Positions 40,913 to 47,265 of a DNA stretch of 47,265 bases are shown here, one piece after another. Each line of letters starts with the position of its first letter. Within the stretch, counting starts at the first letter, position 1. Origin of the DNA: Paenibacillus plantarum (GTDB lineage Bacteria; Bacillota; Bacilli; Paenibacillales; NBRC-103111). Both the position numbers and the translations under genes were made by a program. Under the pieces are notes generated by a model, which ran no database searches, was not told the DNA's origin, and was given only the letters and a program-made list of their open reading frames with translations. The stretch is taken from NCBI RefSeq assembly GCF_013141695.1, contig NZ_WHNY01000089.1:1-47265 (forward strand), written 5' to 3'.

Positions 40913-42913
40913 TTACCTAGCTGTGAATTGAATTACTTTGTGTTCATATCGGCCAATTGTTAGCTGCCCCTTCAGGTAGATTGTTCCTGTGATCGGGTCG
41001 ACGCCATCACGTGGAAGAGTTACGCTGCCGCCCGCACCGTCCATATTAACCACGACCCATACATCGCGGCCATCTCCATGTCTCGGTGCAACAATGGTAC
41101 CTGCTGTTACATCAGTTCGCAGTTGCACCCCAGCATCATCCGCATACCGCAGGATGAGCTTGTTCAACAATTGCTCGCCTTCCTCGCCGGTCGGCATAGA
41201 GCCAAGCATGACGATCTTGCCTTTGCCATAGGCGCGCTCAGTAATGAAGGCCAGCCCCGGTGTCAGTCCCGATTCGACGGTTCCAACGGCGACAGCTTCC
41301 TTCGGCTCGAAGACGGAGCTCCAAAGCGAAAGCGGTGCAGCGACGCCAAAGGCGCTGCCGATGGATCCGCTGCCGTCCATGGGGAACGTGTAGACCGTTT
41401 CCACCCCGGCTAGGTGCTCCAACTCACCGAGTGCAGCATTCGTATGCATGGTGTGTTCTTCGGTGCGTCCGCCAGAGAGAGGGCCAACCACCCAAACACC
41501 GCCTTCGGCAACGAACGCAGAAGCACGCTTCATCAGATCCGATGAGATATAAGGGAGGAATGGTGTAAACAGCAGCTTGTACCCGGCTAGCTCGGCACCC
41601 TCTGGCACGATGTCCCGGTGAAGTCCTAGATGGAGTATCCGCTCGTAGAAGCTGGTTACAAGTCCGCGATGATTGAGCTTTTGATGCGGTTCGGTTTTCA
41701 GAAACGCTTTGGAGCGATCCGAATAAGTCATGGCAACTTCGGCTTGCGTAGGTCGAGTCGCTAAGATAGTGGCTTCAATTTCTTGTCTAGCCTGTTCGAC
41801 TTCCAACACATTAGGGAAACCAACCGTAGGCTTGCCCCATGTGCTGATCACAGAGCCGTGTGGCTGCTCGCAGCCTGCTCGCTGCTGTCTCCAGAGCCAA
41901 TAACAGAAGGCTTCTGCTCCGAGTGCATAAGCAGCAACAGCTTCCGCTTTGAGATAGCCATTAGGATGCGGCTTTGCGTAGCTTGCAAGTGAGGCCGCAT
42001 GGGAGGGACTCGTTTCCATGATCCAGTAATCTCGACCGCGCTTAAAGTTGCGCCACAGGTCGTTATTTAATAAGTAGTTCGCTGGATGATCGTAGGTTGC
42101 ATACGTATCGAACGACGCAAAATCCAATTCGCGGAATAAACGCTCATTATCTACGCTGAAAGCGACGCTGCTGTTATGTGTGATCGGTGCATCCGAAAAT
42201 TGGCGGATCATCGCCGCTTGTTCATCGGAGAACTCCGCAATTTTCTCCATCGAAAATAGTTGGTACATCGTACTGAGGGAAGAGTTGTGCAAGAACGGCG
42301 CAGGACCAGGCTGCGGTACTTGCTCGAAGCTATGATAGTATTCGCTCCAAATTTGTGTGCCCCATGCCTCATTCAACTTTTCAACGGTTTCGTAACGCGC
42401 TTCCAGCCATTCATGCCATTGTACAAGACAGGTTCCACACATACATTCGGATACATGCGCTTTGAACTCATTATCGATCTGCCAACCGATCAGACCTGGC
42501 AAGCGTCCAATAGCCCGCGCAATATGCTCGGTAATAATGGACGCTTTTTCACGAAAATAAGGATGATTCGTACATGCATGCTGACGCGACCCATGTCCCA
42601 TCACTTGCAGTTGCTCATTCACATACATCCGTTCCGGATGACCGTGCGTGAACCAAATTGGCGGTGTTGGAGTCGGCGTACACATAACCGTATCTATCCC
42701 ATTTTGATGGAGAAGGTTAACCATTTGCACAAAAAATCCAAGGTCAATATTCCCCTCCGTTGGCTCCATATTAGACCAGGCGAATTCGCCGATGCGCACA
42801 ACATTCATGCCTGCTTGCTTCATAAGAACGATATCTTGTTCAATGACCGATTGATCCCAAAGCTCAGGATACCAGGCCGCGCCATGATATAACTTTTTAC
42901 CCATTACCATCAT
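40913..42913 (-). CDS. GH42 beta-galactosidase
   Basis: Cytoplasmic glycosidase of 666 residues, the usual GH42 length. It starts with the barrel sequence YHGAAWYPELWD and FAWSNMEP. The acid/base Glu149 is in WQIDNEF and the nucleophile Glu300 in WIMETSPS. Cysteines in QHACTNHPYF and ECMCGTC form the family zinc site. The trimerisation domain and a small beta domain follow. Start: ATG 42913, with a second ATG directly after it (42910) better spaced from AAAGGA. It is divergent from importer locus 4 and probably cleaves the galactoside that locus 4 brings in. Confidence 0.93.
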   Translation of the reverse strand: MMVMGKKLYHGAAWYPELWDQSVIEQDIVLMKQAGMNVVRIGEFAWSNMEPTEGNIDLGFFVQMVNLLHQNGIDTVMCTPTPTPPIWFTHGHPERMYVNEQLQVMGHGSRQHACTNHPYFREKASIITEHIARAIGRLPGLIGWQIDNEFKAHVSECMCGTCLVQWHEWLEARYETVEKLNEAWGTQIWSEYYHSFEQVPQPGPAPFLHNSSLSTMYQLFSMEKIAEFSDEQAAMIRQFSDAPITHNSSVAFSVDNERLFRELDFASFDTYATYDHPANYLLNNDLWRNFKRGRDYWIMETSPSHAASLASYAKPHPNGYLKAEAVAAYALGAEAFCYWLWRQQRAGCEQPHGSVISTWGKPTVGFPNVLEVEQARQEIEATILATRPTQAEVAMTYSDRSKAFLKTEPHQKLNHRGLVTSFYERILHLGLHRDIVPEGAELAGYKLLFTPFLPYISSDLMKRASAFVAEGGVWVVGPLSGGRTEEHTMHTNAALGELEHLAGVETVYTFPMDGSGSIGSAFGVAAPLSLWSSVFEPKEAVAVGTVESGLTPGLAFITERAYGKGKIVMLGSMPTGEEGEQLLNKLILRYADDAGVQLRTDVTAGTIVAPRHGDGRDVWVVVNMDGAGGSVTLPRDGVDPITGTIYLKGQLTIGRYEHKVIQFTAR

Positions 42914-43066
42914 CCATCCTTTTCTTTAGAAAGATAGTTTCTACTATAAGTGCTATTTTACTCAGGGGCAATAACACATTCTTGCTGGGTAAAATAGGAA
43001 GTTTCAACTGTTTTGAAGGGTTTGCACTTTCTTGATGCAACACGAAATCAACCATTTGGAAGGGCT

Positions 43067-43110
43067 TACAAGAATGTCTGATAGGCGGTAAATCACAGGC
43101 GATGCATAAT
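43067..43110 (+). promoter_or_regulatory. Promoter of locus 4 with a weak copy of the locus 1 motif
   Basis: ACAAGAATGTC at 43068-43078 matches the core of the 20-bp motif of locus 1 (11 of 20 positions overall) and lies 38 bp before CATAAT (43105-43110), one base less than in locus 1. A poor cre-like sequence follows at 43115-43129. This reading is tentative. Confidence 0.35.
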
Positions 43111-43157
43111 AGGGCTACAAACGCTCACAAGGCGATCATGACATGGAGGTGAAAAGG

Positions 43158-44129
43158 ATGAAGCAGGCAGCTGCTCCTAACAACAGAGAGCTGATTCAGG
43201 TGACCGAGGCGAAAGGGCTTCGCAGATCACAGGTGTGGGCTAGGTTGCGCAAGGATAAATGGATCTATGCATTGTTAACACCAGGCTTATTGTATTTCAT
43301 TATTTTTAAATATGTGCCCATGTGGGGCGTGCTGCTTGCCTTTAAGAATTATCAGCCTTTTCTTGGTTTTTGGAAGAGTGACTGGGTTGGCTTGGAACAT
43401 TTTCGTGTGTTTTTTCAAAATCCAGAGTTTGTCATGCTCCTCCGCAATACGTTGTTGCTTTCGTTATATAATTTGGTGTTTTACTTTCCGGCACCGATTG
43501 TGCTTGCACTCCTATTAAATGAAATCAAAGTCAATATGTATAAACGAACCATTCAAACATTAATTTATGTGCCGCATTTCATATCATTAGTCATCGTGGC
43601 CAGCTTAACTTATGTTTTCCTAACGACACAAGACGGATTGGTTAATGAGCTTTTGCAGAAATATGTGGGGCACAAAATTGACTTCTTAGCTAGTCCGGAA
43701 TGGTTCCGGCCGATGATTATTATGCAAACGATTTGGAAGGAATGCGGGTTTGGTACGATTATCTTCCTTGCAGCGCTTGCGGGAGTCGATGTGGAACAAT
43801 ACGAAGCATCCATCGTGGATGGCGCTAACCGCTGGAGACAGCTGTGGCACATTACACTGCCGTCGATTCGCAGTACGATCGTCATTCTGCTTATTTTGCG
43901 GATGGGGGATGTGTTGGACAACGGATTTGAACAAATTTTCCTCATGCTGAATCCATTGAACAGGGAAGTAGCTGAAGTATTTGATACCTACGTCTATATG
44001 ATGGGGATTACGCAAGGAGCATTTAGTTACAGTACAGCTGTTGGATTGTTTAAAGCGGTCATTGGCGTCATCTTGGTACTCGGCGCGAACTGGACAGCGA
44101 AGAGGTTCGGACAATCCGGCATTTATTAA
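43158..44129 (+). CDS. CUT1 ABC transporter permease, LplB/YteP type (locus 4)
   Basis: Membrane subunit of 323 residues, about six helices, with the LplB-type start YFIIFKYVPMWGVLLAFKNY. The EAA loop reads YEASIVDGANRW, with Ser for the second Ala, ending ITLPSIRS. GGAGGTG at 43145-43151 points to the ATG at 43158; the in-frame ATG at 43143 overlaps that ribosome site. First gene of locus 4, divergent from the GH42 gene. Confidence 0.92.
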   Translation: MKQAAAPNNRELIQVTEAKGLRRSQVWARLRKDKWIYALLTPGLLYFIIFKYVPMWGVLLAFKNYQPFLGFWKSDWVGLEHFRVFFQNPEFVMLLRNTLLLSLYNLVFYFPAPIVLALLLNEIKVNMYKRTIQTLIYVPHFISLVIVASLTYVFLTTQDGLVNELLQKYVGHKIDFLASPEWFRPMIIMQTIWKECGFGTIIFLAALAGVDVEQYEASIVDGANRWRQLWHITLPSIRSTIVILLILRMGDVLDNGFEQIFLMLNPLNREVAEVFDTYVYMMGITQGAFSYSTAVGLFKAVIGVILVLGANWTAKRFGQSGIY

Positions 44130-44162
44130 TACGAATATGATAGGTAAAGGAGGAGAGGGGTT

Positions 44163-45047
44163 TTGGCAAAGCAATATAAGAGCGTTCCCGGAACCATCTT
44201 CGATGTAACGAATTATGTTGTACTTGGCGTTATAGGGATCGTTGCCATTCTACCATTTCTATATGTCATAGCAGGGTCGTTCGCTTCGGATGCAGAATTG
44301 ACACAACGTTCCGTGTTTCTCATACCAGAGACGTTTACTTTATCTGCTTATCGCTTTATTTTCTCAACAGATACGATTTTGAAAAGTATTGGGGTATCGC
44401 TGTACGTCATGGTTCTTGGTACCTTTGTGAACTTGTTCTTCACTGTTACAATGGCTTATGCCTTATCGAAGCGTGGGCTAATGGGACGAAATACGGTACT
44501 AAATCTAATTATTTTCTCCATGCTGTTTGGCGGCGGATTAATTCCAACCTTCTTGGTTGTACGTCAGCTGCACATGCTGGACACCTACTGGGCTTTAATG
44601 ATTCCTGGCGCGATTAGCGCTTTTAACTTGATTATTGTCAAAAATTTCTTCCAAGAGATCCCTCCCGAATTGGAGGAAGCCGCGAAGATTGATGGCTGTA
44701 CAGAGCTTGGGCTTCTGTGGCGGATCGTGCTGCCGCTATCAATGCCCGTATTGGCCACTTTCACTTTATTTTATGCCGTAGGTCATTGGAATAACTTCTT
44801 CTCAGCATTACTGTACATCAACGATCCCTCCAAATGGCCGCTGCAAGTCATGCTCAGACAGATTGTTTTACTATCTCAAGCGGCAGCAGGGGATATCAAT
44901 GCCATGGATCCGAATTTCGTGAAACCGCCCGAGCAATCCATCAAGATGGCCGTTATCGTCGTGGGCACCATTCCAATTTTGCTTGTCTATCCGTTCCTGC
45001 AAAAACATTTTGCCAAAGGGGTCTTGATCGGCTCGGTCAAGGGGTAA
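44163..45047 (+). CDS. CUT1 ABC transporter permease, LplC/YtcP type (locus 4)
   Basis: Second membrane subunit, 294 residues. The EAA loop reads EEAAKIDGCTELGLLW, ending VLPLSMPV; the C-terminus KGVLIGSVKG is typical. The start is a TTG at 44163, seven bases after AAAGGAGGAG. It closely resembles the locus 1 counterpart in layout. The binding-protein gene follows 47 bp later. Confidence 0.92.
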   Translation: MAKQYKSVPGTIFDVTNYVVLGVIGIVAILPFLYVIAGSFASDAELTQRSVFLIPETFTLSAYRFIFSTDTILKSIGVSLYVMVLGTFVNLFFTVTMAYALSKRGLMGRNTVLNLIIFSMLFGGGLIPTFLVVRQLHMLDTYWALMIPGAISAFNLIIVKNFFQEIPPELEEAAKIDGCTELGLLWRIVLPLSMPVLATFTLFYAVGHWNNFFSALLYINDPSKWPLQVMLRQIVLLSQAAAGDINAMDPNFVKPPEQSIKMAVIVVGTIPILLVYPFLQKHFAKGVLIGSVKG

Positions 45048-45094
45048 CGGATTACGATAAAGGCAAGTCCATAACCTAGAGGAGGCATGTTTAG

Positions 45095-46681
45095 ATGAAG
45101 AGAAATGCGAAGAAATGGGTTGCCGCAGCAACCGTAGGCACAGCTGTCATGACAACAATCGTTGGTTGCAGCAGTGACAAAGAGGGAACAGCAACACCTG
45201 CAGCATCCGCCTCAACCACACAAGCAGCTACACCGACCAAAGCGCCAGAGAATCTTGCCCCACTGGATCTAAGCATCATGCTTCCGATCTTCAAAACGAA
45301 TTTCCCGAAAGACGATGGTCCTGTTACAACAGAAATTGAAAAGAAAACGAACACCAATATTCATCTGGAGTGGGTCCCGAACGCTTCCTACACAGATAAA
45401 TTTAATATTACATTGGCTTCAGGCAAGCTGCCTCAGATCATTTATGTTGGTGATGTGAAAAATCCAAGCTTTGTAAACGCAGCCAAATCGGGGGCGTTCT
45501 GGGAAATCGGGAAATATTTAAAGGATTACCCGAACCTCAGCAAAGCGAACGAAGTCATTATGAACAACTCGTCGGTTGATGGCAAAAACTACGGTATTTA
45601 CCGTGGACGTGCTTTGGGTCGGAATGGGATTAACTATCGTAAAGATTGGTTGGAAGCGGTTGGTATGCAACCTCCAAAAACGATTGATGATTTCTACAAC
45701 ATGCTCAAAGCGTTTAAAGAAAAAGATCCTGACAAAAACGGCAAAGACGACACATACGGCATGGTATTGGTCAAATGGACGGGGCAATGGGCAAGCGGCT
45801 TTGATATTATGAAACTCTGGTTCGGTGCACCGAACAAATGGGGCGTTGTAGACGGTAAGCTCGTACCTGAACATCAAACCGCCGAATATCTGGAAGCCCT
45901 TAAATTTATGAAGAAACTATATGACGAGAAGTTAATTAATCAGGATTTTGCTGTGTTTGATTCAGCGAAGTGGAACGATCCAATTGCCAACAATCAAGCA
46001 GGGGTCATCGTAGACGTAACCGACAATGCCGCACGTATGGATGATAAAATTCATGCAGCGCTTGCCAAGGATGGCAAAGATAATCCTAACATTCATTATG
46101 TAGATAATATGATTGGTGTTACAGGTAAAAATGGCTTGAAAGCATTGCCTACCTCCGGATTTGCAGGTATTCTAGCTGTTTCGAAATCGACAGTGAAGAC
46201 GGAAGAGGAACTGAAACGTGTACTGAAATTCTTAGATCAAATGAATGAGCCTGATCTTCAAACGTTAGCTGGCTACGGTATCGAAGGCAAGCATTATACG
46301 AAAGATGGAGACGCGCTTGTGGTGAGTAAAGATACAGCACTTCTCGAGTCCGAAGTCGAAGGATTGAACCAAATGCTGCCATTTATTCCGGAAGATCGCG
46401 GTTTGAAAGTGAAGCAAACACCGCTTCGTTTGCAAACGACGAAGATTCAAAAAGATGCAGAAGCAAACATTGTGGCCAACCCAGTTGAGCCATTCATCTC
46501 CAGCGTGTACTCGCAAAAAGGTCAACAGCTGGATAATATCATCAACGATGCGCGTATTAAATTCATCGTCGGTCAAAGTGACGAAGCGGCTCTGAAGGCT
46601 GCTTTTGAAACTTGGAAGAAATCGGGTGGAGATGATTTGGTGAAGGAAATGAACGATTTGTATGCGGCTGCGAAGAAATAG
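45095..46681 (+). CDS. Extracellular solute-binding lipoprotein, LplA/YtcQ type (locus 4)
   Basis: Binding protein of 528 residues. MKRNAKKW, a hydrophobic stretch and the lipobox IVGC are followed by an Ala/Thr-rich linker. Around residue 211 a DPDKNGKDDT loop matches the putative calcium loop of the locus 1 protein (DPDGNGKADT). GGAGG precedes the ATG. Unlike loci 1-3, the binding protein is last in the operon and no two-component system adjoins. The neighbouring GH42 gene suggests a beta-galactoside substrate. Confidence 0.92.
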   Translation: MKRNAKKWVAAATVGTAVMTTIVGCSSDKEGTATPAASASTTQAATPTKAPENLAPLDLSIMLPIFKTNFPKDDGPVTTEIEKKTNTNIHLEWVPNASYTDKFNITLASGKLPQIIYVGDVKNPSFVNAAKSGAFWEIGKYLKDYPNLSKANEVIMNNSSVDGKNYGIYRGRALGRNGINYRKDWLEAVGMQPPKTIDDFYNMLKAFKEKDPDKNGKDDTYGMVLVKWTGQWASGFDIMKLWFGAPNKWGVVDGKLVPEHQTAEYLEALKFMKKLYDEKLINQDFAVFDSAKWNDPIANNQAGVIVDVTDNAARMDDKIHAALAKDGKDNPNIHYVDNMIGVTGKNGLKALPTSGFAGILAVSKSTVKTEEELKRVLKFLDQMNEPDLQTLAGYGIEGKHYTKDGDALVVSKDTALLESEVEGLNQMLPFIPEDRGLKVKQTPLRLQTTKIQKDAEANIVANPVEPFISSVYSQKGQQLDNIINDARIKFIVGQSDEAALKAAFETWKKSGGDDLVKEMNDLYAAAKK

Positions 46682-46703
46682 TAGTTAGTAATAGATGTGA
46701 GCG

Positions 46704-46734
46704 AGGGGCACCCGAGAGGGTGTCTCTTTCCTTT
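46704..46734 (+). terminator. Terminator after locus 4
   Basis: Stem GGGGCACCC / GGGTGTCTC (two G-T pairs) with loop GAGA, then a T-rich tail. Confidence 0.8.
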
Positions 46735-46822
46735 TCTGAAAAAGAGTTGTTACTATCTTTTTAGGGATATGCTAGGATGAAAAGAAAGTCAGATAGATAG
46801 AATCACAAAGGGGACTTTTATT

Positions 46823-47265
46823 ATGATTTTACAAGGCGGATATCCATTCCCTATTCTTCTTAGCTGCATTGTTTTTATGATTTTATTCGTCTGTGGTCTC
46901 CGCTTTCGCAAAACACCTGAGTCTATCTACTTCACGGTCACGATGGCCCTAATGTCTATGCAATGCATATTTAGCATTTATGAGATCCTTGGAGTTACGC
47001 TCGAGGACAAATTGATGTGGCGCAATGTCCAGCAGATTCCCCTCTACTACTCTCCAGTGATGATATTGGGCGTTATCATGTCCTTCATAGGGATAAGTCG
47101 AAGAACCATTATTCGTACTGTTGCTATTTTGAGCCCGATTATCTTGCTCTACTGGATCCTGCTGTTCACGGATTCCTATCATCATCTGATTCGAGATTCA
47201 GTGACACTTGTTGCACGTGGGCAGGAAAATGTGCTGCAAATTGGGAAAACACATCTCGGGCTTCT
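46823..47265 (+). CDS. N-terminal part of a 7TM-type membrane sensor (histidine kinase or cyclase), cut by window edge
   Basis: An open frame from ATG 46823 to the right edge, 147 codons without a stop. AAAGGGGAC at 46807-46815 is seven bases before the ATG. It encodes at least four hydrophobic helices (FPILLSCIVFMILFVCGLRF, PVMILGVIMSFIGI, TVAILSPIILLYWILLF) and the stretch DSYHHLIRDSVTLV, which is the pattern of the 7TM N-terminal domain found on histidine kinases and GGDEF proteins. The output domain is outside the window, so the enzyme type is open. Confidence 0.75.
   Translation, partial: MILQGGYPFPILLSCIVFMILFVCGLRFRKTPESIYFTVTMALMSMQCIFSIYEILGVTLEDKLMWRNVQQIPLYYSPVMILGVIMSFIGISRRTIIRTVAILSPIILLYWILLFTDSYHHLIRDSVTLVARGQENVLQIGKTHLGL

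Overview
The window looks like part of a Paenibacillus-type chromosome (Bacillota). Supporting signs are strong purine-rich Shine-Dalgarno sites, several TTG starts, YesM/YesN-type two-component systems beside sugar importers that lack their own ATPase, a YheC/YheD spore-coat-type ATP-grasp gene, a CcpA (cre) site and Fur boxes. No rRNA, tRNA, CRISPR array, prophage or transposase was seen.

Layout. (1) 1-10146: carbohydrate locus 1, with a binding lipoprotein, YesM-like kinase, YesN-like regulator, two LplB/YtcP-type permeases and an 820-residue protein I do not recognise. (2) 10459-18475: lrgB-lrgA, a second kinase/regulator pair transcribed leftward, and a divergent second CUT1 importer (binding protein plus two permeases). 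(3) 18777-23570: an AraC regulator divergent from a PhyH-type dioxygenase, a three-gene ABC-2 exporter and a small membrane protein. (4) 23692-25324: a promoter overlapped by a Fur box, driving two overlapping genes of unknown function, the second probably a beta-propeller. (5) 25390-27900: a sulfatase divergent from an AraC regulator. (6) 28333-36251: a locus with the same gene order as Bacillus subtilis yesMNOPQR, ending in a GH105 unsaturated-glycuronyl hydrolase. (7) 36358-40802: a DUF1772 membrane protein, an aldo/keto reductase, an ECF sigma factor with a downstream unknown gene, and a YheC/YheD gene. (8) 40913-46681: a GH42 beta-galactosidase divergent from a fourth importer. The 5' part of a membrane-sensor gene runs off the right edge.

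How the genes work together. Most of the window serves sensing, import and intracellular hydrolysis of plant-type oligosaccharides. Four CUT1 importers are present but none has a nucleotide-binding subunit, so a shared MsmX/MsmK-type ATPase must lie elsewhere. In loci 1-3 an intrinsic terminator follows the binding-protein gene, which fits differential expression.

The most unusual feature is a family of 187-bp intergenic elements (10192-10378, 18533-18719, 28002-28188, and a partial copy at the left edge). Each consists of four 23-bp imperfect palindromes of the form TTARMTG-N9-CAKYTAA. In all three full copies the boxes start at exactly +0, +51, +113 and +164, although the spacers between them differ. 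Each full copy lies between a stop codon and an intrinsic terminator, so it should be transcribed as 3'-UTR. I do not recognise it as a named family. A second notable signal is a 20-bp motif placed exactly 39 bp upstream of two TATAAT boxes that lack a -35 box, a candidate operator for the locus 1 YesN-like regulator.
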